NCBI GenBank assembly: GCA_947650285.1 | Contig: CANTFL010001403.1 | Location: 62,001-126,000 of the forward strand | Source of the DNA: Hyaloperonospora brassicae | Lineage: Eukaryota; Oomycota; Peronosporomycetes; Peronosporales; Peronosporaceae | Length of the DNA: 64,000 nt | Reading direction: 5' to 3' | Shown: positions 34,724 through 46,282 of the stretch, in pieces | Layout of the letters: each line of letters starts with the position of its first letter | Numbering within the stretch: the first letter of the stretch is position 1 | The notes under the pieces: model-generated | The model's input: only the letters and a program-made list of their open reading frames with translations | Told to the model about the DNA's origin: nothing | Database searches by the model: none | Position numbers and translations under genes: made by a program

Positions 34724-37684
34724 ATGGTCAAGTCGTACCTGCGCTACGAGCGCTCGTGCGCCTTCGGCGTGATCGCGTCCGTCGAGGGCAACGTCATCTA
34801 CGACGCCAGCGGTCGCTTTGCCATTGCGCCGGCGCTCGAGGCGGCGGCCGTGTGGAACATCCGCCAGGGCAACAAAGTGCGGGACCTCGAGGCGTCCGAA
34901 CGCATTGGCAGCGGTCAAGTGACTGCATTGGCGCTCAGTCCGGACGGCCTCAACGTGGCGTGTGGGTACTCTTCGGGCGTTGTCCGCGTGTTTACCTTTG
35001 CGGCGGGTGCGCTCGTTGTGACGCTGGACGGGCACAAGAGCGCTGTCGAGACGCTGACGTACCGCTCGGACGGCGCGGAACTGGCGTCCGGGTCTCGGGA
35101 TACCGACGTGATTGTGTGGGACCTGGTGAGCCAGACAGGCCTGTTTCGGCTCAAGGGGCACAAGGACGCTGTGACGGCAGTGGCGTTCTTGACGCCCAGG
35201 ACACTGGTCTCGAGTTCCAAGGACACGCTCGTGAAGGTCTGGGACTTGGACACGCAGCACTGTGTGCAGACGTGTGTGGGTCATCGGAATGAAGTGTGGT
35301 CGTTGGCTCGGAATGTCAAGGGAGATCGACTCGTGACGGGTGCATCGGACAACCAGCTGCGAGTGTGGAGCGTCCAGCATGATGATGGTGACGAGGGCGA
35401 GATTGTCAAGCTGCTGGGCTCTATCTATCGACAGAGCACTGGTCGCGTGTCGAGCGTGGCGTACAATGTGAAGGGCGACTTGGTGGGGGTACAAAGTGCA
35501 GGGAAGACGGTTGAGGTCTACCGCGTGCGGTCAGCAGACGAGATCAAGAAGAAACGCCAACGTCGTGAAAAGCGACAGCGTGAGAAGGCGAAAAAGAAGC
35601 AGCAGCAGCAGGTCGACGAAGGTGGAAAGAAGAGCAAGACACTGGCGCTGCATAAAGCTCAAGGAACGAAGGAGGAGGAGGAAGACGCAGCGGATAACTT
35701 GGCTACGGACGAACTGGAGCTGCTTTGTGTGGTGCGCTCGTCGCACCGTGTCAAGTCGTTTGCTTTCTCTCCAGACGTTGCAAAGGACGGCACCACGTCC
35801 TTGATGCTTGGATTGCAGAACAACAGTATTGAGACGTACACGCTCTCGCCAAGTGCGACAGCGCTTGAGAACCGATACGGAAAGTCGCACGTCCTTACGT
35901 TGAGTGGGCACCGATCGGATGTGCGCCAAGTGGCGATCAGCTCGGATGACCAGCTCATCTTGTCGCTTTCAGGTGCATCTGTGAAGATCTGGAACGCTCG
36001 CTCCCTGCAGTGCATTCGCACGTTGAGTGACGGTCTATCGCTTGCTCTGTCGGCGGTGTTTGCGCCAGGGAATATGCATGTTGTTGTGGGCACGAAGCTT
36101 GGTCAGCTGCTGCTCTTCGATCTGAACTCAGGCGAGTGCATCTGGAAAGACGAGGAAGCTCACAACGGTAGTGCTGTGTGGTCGATCGACGTACGTCCTG
36201 ACGGACGTGGTATTGTTACTGGCGGTGCTGATCAGCGCGTGAATTTCTGGGACTTTGAGATGCTTCGTCTCGATAATGCGGAGCAGAACAGTGCGTTGCG
36301 TCTAGGTCTCTCGCATACTCGCATGCTCAAGATGTCGGATGACGTGTTGTGCGTCCGCTTTAGCAACACAAAGGACTCGAAGAAGTTGGTTGTCGCAGTG
36401 GCATTGCTGGACTGCACGGTCAAGGTGTTTCACAATGACTCGCTGAAGTTCTTTGTGAGCCTGTACGGCCACAAGCTGCCAGTCATGTCGATGGACATTT
36501 CCTCCGACGACGCTATGCTGGTGACGGCATCTGCGGACAAGAATGTGAAGTTGTGGGGGCTCGATTTTGGCGATTGTCACAAGTCCATCTTTGCACACCA
36601 GGACAGCATCATGTGCGTGCGTTTCGTCCACAAGACGCACTACTTCTTTACGGCATCGAAGGACAAGTCGATCTGCTACTGGGATGGCGATCATTTTGAG
36701 CGTATTCTCAAGATCGATGGCCAGCATTTTGGTGAGATTTGGGGTCTTGCAGTGAGCAGCGATGGCAGCTTTGTGGTGAGTTGTTCGCACGATCGCTCGC
36801 TGTGCAAGTACGTCCGCACGGAGGACCAGGTGTTTATTGAGGAGGAGAAGGAGAAAGAGATGGAGCAGCTTTTTGAGGACGAGCTGACATCCAGTAGCAC
36901 CAGCAAGGGACCTGCTCTGGGCAAGGAAAAGGGTGAAGCTGGTGAGGAGGCCCATGACGCTTCAGCTTCTGCTGCTAAACGCACCATTGAGTCCGTTCGT
37001 GCGGGCGAGAGTCTGATGGAAGCCATTGATCTGGCTGAAGCCGAGTTGGAGGCGATAGCTGACTTTGCAAGAGTGCAGAAGAAGAAGTTAAGAGAGGCTG
37101 CCGCGGCTGCTAAAAAGCGCAAGCAGGAGAAGAAAAAGATTGTTGAAGAGGCGAAAGCGGGCGTCTTGCCTGCAACGGAAGACAAGAAAGAGGATGGGTG
37201 CGCAGAATCGAGCAAGCTGAAGAAGGCAAGTCGTCCGCCGAACATGCTGCTCCTGGGCTACTCGCCGCTCAAGTACGTGCTGCACACGCTGCGGCGTATC
37301 CGGCCGCATGACATGGAGGAGGCACTGATCGTGTTGCCGTTCGACTATGTGGAGCGTGTGATTCGGCTGCTGCTGCAGTTGATCTCGAGTCACTTGGAAG
37401 TGGAGTTTTGCTGTCGCATTTTGCTCTTTTTGCTCAAGCTCCACAACTCGGCCATTTGTGCGCGCGTGGGTCTGTTCAATGAGCTCGAGCTGTTGTGGCA
37501 GCGCTTGCGTTCGCAACTGGTGGAAAACAAGAGCCGCATTGGCTTCAATTTGGCTGGTCTCAAGTATTTAAAACGTATGGTTGACGAGGAACGGACGGGG
37601 TTTGTTCAGGAAATTGCTGCGACATCCACTAGCCGCTCGAAGAAGAAGCGTAAGGTTGTTGACGCGATACCAGCTGCAGTTTAG
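34724..37684 (+). CDS. WDR3: WDR3 / Utp12 (Dip2): U3 small-subunit processome WD40 protein
   Basis: One uninterrupted frame encodes 986 residues, close to the 940-residue size of WDR3 in animals and yeast Utp12. Many WD40 repeats are visible: VIVWDL (about 127), VKVWDL (about 169), LRVWSV, VKIWNA, VNFWDF, VKLWGLDFGDCHKS and a final SCSHDRSL (about 690), enough for the two propellers known in this family. A Lys/Arg/Gln-rich linker lies near 270-300 with an acidic run after it, and a second basic helical stretch near 765-810. The C-terminal Utp12 domain spans about 837-960 (LGYSPLKYVLHTLRRI and GFNLAGLKYLKRM), and a nuclear-localisation-like RSKKKRKV follows. The protein acts in the nucleolus in the UTP-B module of the U3 processome that matures 18S rRNA. 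GC content is high and no intron is needed. The oxygenase gene follows 289 bp downstream on the same strand. Confidence 0.96.
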   Translation: MVKSYLRYERSCAFGVIASVEGNVIYDASGRFAIAPALEAAAVWNIRQGNKVRDLEASERIGSGQVTALALSPDGLNVACGYSSGVVRVFTFAAGALVVTLDGHKSAVETLTYRSDGAELASGSRDTDVIVWDLVSQTGLFRLKGHKDAVTAVAFLTPRTLVSSSKDTLVKVWDLDTQHCVQTCVGHRNEVWSLARNVKGDRLVTGASDNQLRVWSVQHDDGDEGEIVKLLGSIYRQSTGRVSSVAYNVKGDLVGVQSAGKTVEVYRVRSADEIKKKRQRREKRQREKAKKKQQQQVDEGGKKSKTLALHKAQGTKEEEEDAADNLATDELELLCVVRSSHRVKSFAFSPDVAKDGTTSLMLGLQNNSIETYTLSPSATALENRYGKSHVLTLSGHRSDVRQVAISSDDQLILSLSGASVKIWNARSLQCIRTLSDGLSLALSAVFAPGNMHVVVGTKLGQLLLFDLNSGECIWKDEEAHNGSAVWSIDVRPDGRGIVTGGADQRVNFWDFEMLRLDNAEQNSALRLGLSHTRMLKMSDDVLCVRFSNTKDSKKLVVAVALLDCTVKVFHNDSLKFFVSLYGHKLPVMSMDISSDDAMLVTASADKNVKLWGLDFGDCHKSIFAHQDSIMCVRFVHKTHYFFTASKDKSICYWDGDHFERILKIDGQHFGEIWGLAVSSDGSFVVSCSHDRSLCKYVRTEDQVFIEEEKEKEMEQLFEDELTSSSTSKGPALGKEKGEAGEEAHDASASAAKRTIESVRAGESLMEAIDLAEAELEAIADFARVQKKKLREAAAAAKKRKQEKKKIVEEAKAGVLPATEDKKEDGCAESSKLKKASRPPNMLLLGYSPLKYVLHTLRRIRPHDMEEALIVLPFDYVERVIRLLLQLISSHLEVEFCCRILLFLLKLHNSAICARVGLFNELELLWQRLRSQLVENKSRIGFNLAGLKYLKRMVDEERTGFVQEIAATSTSRSKKKRKVVDAIPAAV

Positions 37685-37973
37685 ACTCGCGAGCGTTGTT
37701 TTCCAGGTGTGCTGTAAGCGATGCGACTGTATGCAGTGACAGTAAACGAGCAATAGAGCAAAACATGCTGTACAGAACCGTATCAACAACGACGCTTCAC
37801 TTATTTTGCAGCTTACGGATCGCACGTATGTGCATAAGAACGGGAACGACGTCCGTAAACAAAAGGGTACACAAAATGGGCAACACGTCACCAATGATTT
37901 GAAAAGAGACCGTCGCTCGACGCTCGCACTTCGCTTATAGCAGTACATTTTGACGCGCATTCGGTCTCGTCGA

Positions 37974-38943
37974 ATGAAGCGAGCAGCATCCAATAGTGTC
38001 GATGGGGTGTGGGACGCCACTGCGAAGCCTGTGAAGAAGCGCACGTTAGGCCGTACTGGTCCACTGGATACGGCTGCAACCGAAGCGTTCATTCGCGATG
38101 GATTTGTGCTGCTACCGGACGCTTTCTCGTCATCGACTGCACAAAAGGTTCGCGAGCTGATTTGGGAGCGACTGGCTCAGGACGATATCACAAAAGACCC
38201 GTCTACGTGGGTAGAGCGACACGGTATTGCAGGTCGGTCCTTTTACACGTGTAAGTATTGACGATGTGATTGTTCGTGTCATTGCTCACCGATGTCATGT
38301 CCCTCTTCTCCTGTCCGTTCTTCGTGCAAACCTAGAAAACTATACTGCACCACGGGACGGTCCAGTGTGGAATGATGTGGTGACACCGCGTCTGAAGCAG
38401 GCAATGGACCAGCTCTGTGGCCACGATCGATGGAGAGACGACTTTGGTCTGGGGTGGTGGATGATCACATTTCCAGACCAGACCGAGCCACCGTGGGCAG
38501 CTGCCGGCAAGTGGCACGTCGACGGCGCGTCGTACCAGCACCACATCGACAGTCGAGAGTCTGGTCTGTTGGCAATCTTCCTGTTTTCCGATATTGGACC
38601 GGGAGAGGGAGGTACAGCGCTATCAGTTGGGTCACATCAAGCTGTTGCGAGGTTGCTCGAGAAAAACGAGCCGCGGGGGATGAAAGGTAGTGCGGTGAGT
38701 TACCAAGCGAGACAGTTCGAGCGCCAAGAGGTGGTTGAAGTGAACGGCAAGGCTGGCGATGTGATGCTAGTGCACCCCTTTTTGCTGCATGCTCGGAGTA
38801 AGAACTTAGGACGCAAGGGAATGGAGTCGGTGCGTATCATGTGTAACCCGAACGTCGAGCTTCACCGCAAGATGAACCTAAGCCGAGCTGATGGGGACTA
38901 TAGCCCCGTGGAACAGGCAATTGTCGATGCCCTGCAGGAATAA
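37974..38943 (+). CDS. Phytanoyl-CoA dioxygenase family Fe(II)/2-oxoglutarate oxygenase, two exons
   Basis: Exon 1 is 37974-38232 and exon 2 is 38336-38943, joined to give 288 residues. The first ATG in frame is 37974 (MKRAASNS). Exon 1 holds TEAFIRDGFVLLPDAFS, the N-terminal strand typical of the family. Exon 2 holds the metal-binding HxD pair His147 and Asp149 in GKWHVDG, the distal His238 in HPFLLHARSKN, and Arg253, likely to bind 2-oxoglutarate. All the metal ligands are present, so activity is expected, but the substrate cannot be told from sequence; many relatives do not act on phytanoyl-CoA. The phase-1 intron is inferred: joining at 38232/38336 restores a continuous frame (codon GAA) across RHGIA and NYTAPRDG. 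No peroxisomal targeting tail (the C-terminus is ALQE). Confidence 0.85.
38233..38335 (+). other. Intron of the oxygenase gene
   Basis: The 103-nt intron starts GTCGGT and ends CCTAG, with a pyrimidine-rich stretch (CCCTCTTCTCCTGTCCG) before the acceptor. A stronger-looking donor GTAAGT lies 18 nt downstream at 38251, but joining it to the same acceptor gives an immediate TAA. The upstream donor was chosen because it alone keeps the frame with this acceptor. Confidence 0.6.
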
Positions 38944-40639
38944 GCGATGGGGGCTCGTGATTGCTGAACGCCAATCAAGCTGCACTCTTTACACTGAAAG
39001 AGGGTCGTGTCAGTCGCATCAATTATTGTCTGGCTGACCTCTTTAGTAGTGTGGGGTGTGTGAAAGCCCGTTCATCACGTTCTAGCGAATGTGCAGCCAC
39101 GCAGCTCCATTATTGGGCGTTGAAGGACTGGACAACGAGACGACGGCTTCTCGATTGATGAAAAGCAAAGCAATGTTCAAGGAGCGACTTTTGCCAAGGA
39201 ATGTGTTGTCTGCGGTACCGTTGAACGTGTTTAGCCCTGCGTTTTGTACGTAGACCGAAAGCCGCCGGTACGATTAAACTACCATTCATGCTCATTTTCA
39301 CGGAAGACTGCGTTCGTCTTTATCGCTTCCTTGTCCGTATCCGCGGCTGCAATAGCAAGATGTACAATAACTACGTATGAACCCGACGAAAATTTTTGCT
39401 CCGAGTTCGCAATCGACGACGTTAACGATCGTCTCTAGCTGCTTATCCGTGGCCGTGAAAAGGCCAATGCAATAAAAAAGCAGGATGAGCAAACGATGCC
39501 CGAGAAGGTGTGAGGATGTGTGGCCAAGCGACTTTGGTCAAGGATTGTAGGTAAATGGTCAAGCTAACGCAAGTGCTTTGTCAAGCTTCGTGCGTTGCTA
39601 CTTGATTGCTCTGATCGCTCGAGAATGTACGCAAAGCGTTTTTGAAGGAAGATACGGTGGGTGTAAAGACAAAAAGATCTCAAGCAACCATGTGATGACC
39701 GCCAAAGAGGACTCGAGCTTATTCAAACAGACTCAAGGTTCTGACCCGCAAATGCACCTGGACTAGCTTGCAGACGTCACAGAACGGAAGCTGGTAGTGT
39801 GGAGCATACCAATGGTCGCTCCCTTTACAACGTATTGCTGGTCTCAGTCTCAGAATGGTATCCATGGAATTGATCTGCACCTCAATATGCTGCTTGTTGA
39901 TGTCGAAGGAGTGCGAAGCTGACGCAAACACAATACAATGGTGGTGCATGCATGGATGTGCCAGGGTCTATAGCTTTCTAGCTATGCGCGGCATCTGACA
40001 AAAAGTCCACGATAAGGCGTATCACTGCAAGGGTTTCTACCACGATATGAAGTTCGGTTACGGAGTGGAAAAGTCATTATGCATACGAGGTATTGTTGCG
40101 GATCAGTCGACGTGTGAGTACTCTTGGCTCAACGATTGATCACGGATCAGCTGGACCACTATCGAAAAGTCATGGCTGGCGACCTTACTTTACGACAACA
40201 GATCGAACAACCTGTGACTTCAGCACTTGCACTCAATATGTGGTGGCACACATGCTGAAGGGTCTACGACCCATATAACACCAGCGCAATCAATAGAAAC
40301 TAGTACGGTTCAAGATGGTCGTGCACGATAACGTGACGTAGCTAAATGCTAAGCTAAGGCATCCGATGGAAGCTTTTACGAGCAATGTTGTGCACATGCA
40401 TTCCACAAGATGGGGTCTGCACAGATGAACAAGGCGATGTTCACAACAGGCACTGCTTTCAACAGACGAAAGATTTGACGCATTCCGACTGAACACATCA
40501 CAAACTGTGGATGGTGTGGGTAAACGGGCAGGAAACTGGCTAGTGCAATATGATACGTTCGAGCAAAGGAGACAACGCGGCATTAAATGTGTGAAAGCTG
40601 GGACATCTGACCCCTGCTGGGAGAGCAGAGTAGCGTAGT

Positions 40640-41830
40640 GCACACCACTTGACACCCGACGACAGCTTCACATCCAAGCATTTGGAGGCTGCTGCTGCAA
40701 GCGAAGTGTACTTAGCGCTTTGCTTTGACGTCGATGGCAAAAATGGTGTGCCTGAGTATCGCCTGGTGATGAGAGAAGGGGTCGTGATGATGCTCGACCA
40801 CGACCGCTGTTGGCGTGAGCACAATGGTCCACTTCGAATTCGTGAAGCGGTCGTGCCTGATCAGCGTGCAAAAAAGGTAGATGGTTGCGGATGCAAACCA
40901 GGTTCATCCACAAACGATCGAGCGGCGATAAATGCGTGGTCATGTAGGACTGGATGCATAAGGTTCATCCAAGATGGAACGATGATGAACAGATCGAGTG
41001 CGCATCATACAGGTTGCAACGAGGCTAATCAAATGAGGATAAACGTACGTGAAAGGTCCAGACAAGTTTGGTGGTCAAACAAAACGACAAGAGATACACA
41101 GTACTTCGTAGCTTGCTTTACACTCCAGAAGCGCTCCTCTTCTCCAGCTACCACTGCGGAGTGCTCGACATCCGAGACCAAAGAGTCCAGGGTATAGCAA
41201 AAAAGAGCAAAAGAGATGGCTCAATGTCGGAGATTCTGGATGTAATGAGAGTAGCAGAGAAGGTATGGATCTCAGGCAGTTCTTCTAGATGCCAACTAGA
41301 AGGAAACAAAATTGGCTTGATGACCTGGATGGTGACACTGACGGCGTATACGTGCAGCGAGATGACAAATATGTGTGGGTCAGATTCACAAATGGTGAGT
41401 CTGGCTAATACGGGTCGTGGACTGCACGAGTGCACATATCCACGGATTAGCTCGGGCACAGGCATGAGAGTCGTGCAGATCGTGCACATATATGCGGTAA
41501 CAACGACTAAAGTGAGTGCTATGGATTCTGCTGTCGATACAGTCTTCCCGATATTTAGGGCTTCACGTATTCGGTGTTCAAGACCGAAATTGAAAATACT
41601 GACCATTGCTCGTTCGATACGCCATTTGAAGAAGAGGAGCAAGGACGTGACGATCATGCGGTCGCTAGAGTCAAGCAATAACCCTGTGGTATCGTGCCAA
41701 GCATTGGCTAGCCTATGTTGTTGATGTTTAACGAGCGCACTTGTGGGGTGAAGGTCGCAACCGGTGATGTTGGCGAAACGCGATCCCAGGCACAGGTGGA
41801 GCAGCTCCTGTAGTTACAAGAGTGATTGGT
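40640..41830 (+). pseudogene. Possible remnant of an unrecognised coding region
   Basis: One frame is open for 182 codons (40649-41197) and contains YLALCFDVDGKNGVPEYRL and VMMLDHDRCWREHNGPLRI, which look protein-like. Beyond it other frames give stop-interrupted but non-random strings such as DDLDGDTDGVYVQRDDKYVW (about 41330) and TPFEEEEQGRDDHAVARVKQ (about 41615). Switching between frames suggests a gene eroded by indels. I do not recognise the family, and chance is not excluded. Confidence 0.22.
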
Positions 41831-42859
41831 GGTAACGGACAAACAAGGTAACTAAAGATCATGTAAGGCTGACAGTTGGTACCACTTCTTTCGCTTATTC
41901 TAGCTTTGGATCCTGGAGGAAGAAGGAATAAAGCGGCCTAAAAACATCGGTACCGGGAAGTGATGAAGGTTTGATAGAAAAGTGCCTTTTTGCTATACAA
42001 GTTGTCGTTCGAATAGTTTACACAAATCCCTTCTATGTCTTCCACCTTGTAGAATGCTGGTCGTATAAGTGGTGAAGAAGGTTGTCGAAGCGCGACTCTG
42101 GGCCAGGCACATAACATTCAGTGAGTGGTAGGCTCTTTTGCGGCTGCTTTTTCATTTTCTCCTCGTCGTCGGCAATGTGATCATTAACGGACTACGAAGT
42201 ACTTTAACGTTGGTCTTATGGTACAAGAAAGTAGAGGCTGGTGGCTTGCTTCACTCTTCTTTATTGACATTGTCGGCATTACCTCCTTCTTCGTCAGCAT
42301 CTAATAGGCCAGCATCAACGCGAACGCGACAAGCGACGCTTTCTATCCTGGAATTCTACTCATGGTTTGCAAGTAACTACAGATCGCCACTCACCAGTGA
42401 AAGTATTTCTCCGCTCGATTCTGGCAGATGCTGCGACCTTAAATGACTAGACAAAGCCCAGATGGCAGTGCAACCAACCAGTTCATTAGTACTAGCAGTC
42501 GCCGACGTAGCAGCAGACGAGATTTAGGTCAGTGACTAGCTGAGGCATAAGATGGGTATTGAGCGAAAATTAGGAGACATAGTATCGCTGATTTGGTAGT
42601 CTTTTATCCAAAAGCGATTGTTCAAGGCCTAAAACTTGAGGAATTCCACTCATGGTTTCGCCCGATTCTATGAGGAGCTACGCACGACTCTCAACATGTA
42701 TATTCTTAGTAGTAGCACATATCGTGAGACTTACGAACGCGCATGTCGCCTCTTAGACCTTACGCTCATCCCGATCACGCATGTTATGATCAACCGAAAA
42801 GGTGTTGTGCTTACAGGCCCTGGAGCGCAACGTGCCCTGACTCGCATCAAGGTAAAAAA

Positions 42860-42929
42860 CGATGCTTTTGACCTCGTCTACAATGCCGGGTCAAAACCGA
42901 TGCTTTTGACGTCGTCTACGACGCCGAGT
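42860..42929 (+). repeat. Tandem duplication, two units of about 32 bp at 38-bp spacing
   Basis: CGATGCTTTTGACCTCGTCT (start of unit 42860-42891) is repeated as CGATGCTTTTGACGTCGTCT (start of unit 42898-42929), each continuing with a similar tail. The period of 38 is not a multiple of three, so the translated repeat (DAFDLVY, DAFDVVY) changes frame. Confidence 0.7.
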
Positions 42930-44635
42930 TAACGATGTAGTCATCGCGAAGACGTCCTGTAGATGACTTTTATCGCACAATCGTGGGGCGATACGGCGAC
43001 AGTAGATGAAGGCTAAAAACATGGACATCGATCAGCAAAGGGGGAAAGAGAAATATTTATGGAACCTACCGCAGACTTTACTTGGATGTCACGCGGTTGA
43101 AGACTGGCCAACATACCTGCATCTAGGATCTCCTTTAATCACCGTGGGCGCGACAAATGTTCAACATGCGTCGATCAAAGGTAGGGTAGAACTCGATAGA
43201 CCAGAAACGATTAAGGTGAGATGTCGCTGATCGATGGAAAAAGTGAGTCGTATGATTTGATATGAAAGGCCCGGTGGCACCTAGAGATCGACATGAAAAT
43301 TCGCACGATGCTATAATTGATATGGTGTCCGCCACTACGTTTGATATATCTGACATGCTATGCAAATCGGATGTCCATCTACCTGTTTACGACCGATGAG
43401 CCGCATCATCCAACCTGCATGGGCAGCCGCCACTATACAGATCAAGGTGCACATAATTATGTTCCCTTCATTGCTCTAGAGGATGCATAACATACATTAT
43501 CGCCACTCATGCTATGCTTCATCTGAAGATGTATCTACGTTTACCACACGCTACATGTATATTCGGTTCTACGTGAGTCGCAAATACATGCTAAAAGTCG
43601 CAAACATATCCATTGGCGTTTAGTGATGTTCTTGAATCACAGCAACCAAAGAGCAAGCATCTCCTGAAACGCTAATCTTCCGATTTTATTGACTCTTTTT
43701 GCGATTGTTGTGGCACTTGCATTTGGTACACTATTTTCTCGTCCTGTTTTGTCTCTATTTAACCTCTCCTAGATCTCGTCTCTGGTCAGCTCCGGCTGAA
43801 CTCCATCATTCTGTTCGATGTGACCACGTAGCTACAGAATCGACACATGGCTCCGAAAGCGCACCTTTTTAGCTTTCCTGTCAGGACCTGCTCCAGACAA
43901 ACCTCCACCTTCTTGCCTCGTTCAGTCCATCTTTATTTCACATTGTACATATAGCAGTCGGTAAGGTAACGTTTTCATAGTAAAAAACGAGACCTGCGTG
44001 CATCGAGCAGTATCCAGTGTGGGAGTCCGAAACCCATTGGTCGTCCAAGCTGCCACCGACCAGTTCATGACAGTATCTTGGTCAATATTGCACATGATGA
44101 TGACATCGATAGGCTGCGTCTGGCCAAAAGAGTTCGTGAAAGACTATTATACATCGCATTGACAAGGTTCTTTGCGCAAAGTGTGATATGCGACGTAACA
44201 TTTTCATGTGGGAGACACTATCGGGCCACCACACTTTTTTTCACAATTTTTTTAACAGAATCAATTGAGATTGGGATCGCGCCTCTGGACACATGTTAAT
44301 CCTATCTGGAAACTTACAGGTACAGTGTCAGTCATCGAAAGATATGGAACCTAAGTTGCGTATCGATCTTGTTCTGGGCGTCTTTACCGTAAAAGAGATG
44401 TATACCTTTCGTTAACACGGTCTGACTTTTCGCCATTTCAATTGTTAATTCTCGTGCATATGATCACACATCAACACATAACTTTTCACATCCGCCAGGT
44501 CATACAATCTCCATCGTCCGCTGCATCCCATGTCTTACCCACGATAATATTGCACGTGGTAAAAAGGTTTCCACACACAAGTAGCAACACGGACGAACAT
44601 GTAAAGAAGGCACAAGTTGTTGCTGGAAGACCTTC

Positions 44636-45100
44636 TGTAATGGGGTGAGCCCGTTACATAAAATTGATGCGAATGTATCAACTTTTGAATATCATCCATT
44701 TAAATAATATTCAATCAACAATACTCGAGAAAATGTAATGTTGGCGAAATGTTACCCCTGAGGGTAATATTCTTGGGTGCTCACTTATTGGTTGATGTCG
44801 ACACTACATCACCTAAAATTACCACCAATCGCTGCTGGACGCGCACAGTGGATAATGAGCAAGAAACGTACATAGGATATTGTAGTTTAATAGAGTTATA
44901 TTATAAACTAATTAGGTTTATTAGGAAGACTCAGCTATATCACATACAATTTTACGTTTTCCCTTGAACAGAGCTTTCTATTTCTGTTTAATTCCTCGCG
45001 CTTCCTCACGACACGTGTACGTGACGTCGAGGGTACGCAGCCTTGTATTCTGTTAACTCAAAGCCTTACCAGTCATATGGTAAGAGCGTACCCCGTTACA
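44636..45100 (+). repeat. 5' LTR of Element B
   Basis: It begins TGTAATGGGGTGAGCCCGTTACA and ends CCCCGTTACA, sharing the ends and a few internal blocks with the Element A LTR; most of the middle is different. A hairpin CTTACCA/TGGTAAG (45065-45071 with 45078-45084) stands where the Element A LTR has its terminal 10-bp stem. Confidence 0.8.
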
Positions 45101-45102
45101 CC

Positions 45103-45110
45103 TGGTAGCA
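45103..45110 (+). other. Primer-binding site of Element B (initiator Met tRNA type)
   Basis: TGGTAGCA follows the LTR by two bases, as in Element A, and the next bases (CTTTGTAGTC) are also shared. Confidence 0.7.
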
Positions 45111-45147
45111 CTTTGTAGTCGGTCAAACGAAAACGACCACCTCATTT

Positions 45148-46282
45148 GACATGAACATGTCGAATGAGGAGTAAAGCTTTCACGCCACGCGTGAGGTCTT
45201 TAACTATTTGAGTGACATCAAACGAAGTTTGGTAGGACGTATGAGTTCTACCGTAGGCGAAACCGCCTTTAGCGCCATGTTGGAGTCCCTTGACAGGGAC
45301 CAACAACATGCCGATATAGCCCAATTCACTTAAAATGAACTTGTCGACGAAACAGAGCAAATAGCCTTTCTTCACCAGCAATGCGTTTAACAGTTCGAGA
45401 ATTTGAGAGAACTCGGTGATCAACATACAGAGCTGTTGAGACAGCAGCAATACAATGCTGCTGAGGGTAACACTACACGAACGTGTCGTCCCGGAATCTT
45501 CAATGACGATATCTCCAAGTACATAGGAGTCGAGAAAGACCCCCTGAGATTGTGGTTTGTCGAACTAGACAGAGCCATAACGGCACGTCGTATCGACGAT
45601 GAGCAAATCAAACTCACGTTTGCATAAACCCACTTGGCGGGACGTGCCAAGACTTGGGGCTTAGGACTGGAGATGAGCGACTCATATGCGCCTGAGTCGC
45701 TGGGAGCCCTAAAGAACCGGCTCAAACAAACGTTACCGCCTCGGGCTAAGTTCAGGGCTCGAACTGAGCATCCTGAAATTCAAGCGGGGTTAGCGTGATG
45801 TGCACGATTACGCTTAACATATACGACTCCTCGCGAGTAAAATAACTGCCAATTAAGTACATGAACACACGTTGAATACTGTGTTCATACAAGGTATCGC
45901 AGATGGGACCGTCAGGAACCACCTGTTTCACTTAGAGTTCGATACGCTTGATCGAGCAATCACAGATACGATACAGAAGGACTTTGGCATAAGACCGGCT
46001 CATGCTATCTCGATCTCTGATCGCCCATCGAGACGAAAAGAGACTGGAGGTCCAGAAGCAATGGACCTCTGTTATGTTGAGATTAAGATACCTCGCTCTT
46101 CATACAACAAGCGATTGCAGAAGCGCAATAGCTGTAAGAAGTTGGGACACTACCCTCATGAGTGTAGTGCCCCACGCCCAGTACCAAACAGTACTGAGCG
46201 AAATGGTCGTTCATTTGCCAAAAGGGGCAATGGGCGTATGTCCAAAGCTCTTGCAAAATCGCAACAGCGAATCGGACCATAA
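45148..46282 (+). pseudogene. Element B gag remnant
   Basis: It aligns with the Element A gag from its start (ATGAACATGTCGAATGAGGA, then a stop after seven codons). Readable blocks are HTELLRQQQYNAAEG (45425), LWFVELDRAITARRIDDEQI (45550) and the zinc knuckle CKKLGHYPHEC with its first Cys changed (about 46130). Stops and indels occur throughout. The gag frame ends at a TAA in the place where Element A has its slippery heptamer, and a one-base deletion accompanies it. Confidence 0.85.

Larger units (their letters stand above)
38944..44635. other. Interval without confident genes between the oxygenase gene and Element B
   Basis: No family was recognised on either strand. Possible decayed coding sequence lies at 40640-41830, and a 38-bp-period tandem duplication at 42860-42929. 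The remainder looks like intergenic DNA of moderate AT content. Confidence 0.5.

Noticed and set aside
34592..35494. 300-codon open frame on the minus strand opposite the start of WDR3
   Set aside because: It mirrors the GC-rich coding strand of a well-conserved gene, has no recognisable domain, and other such shadows occur along the gene.
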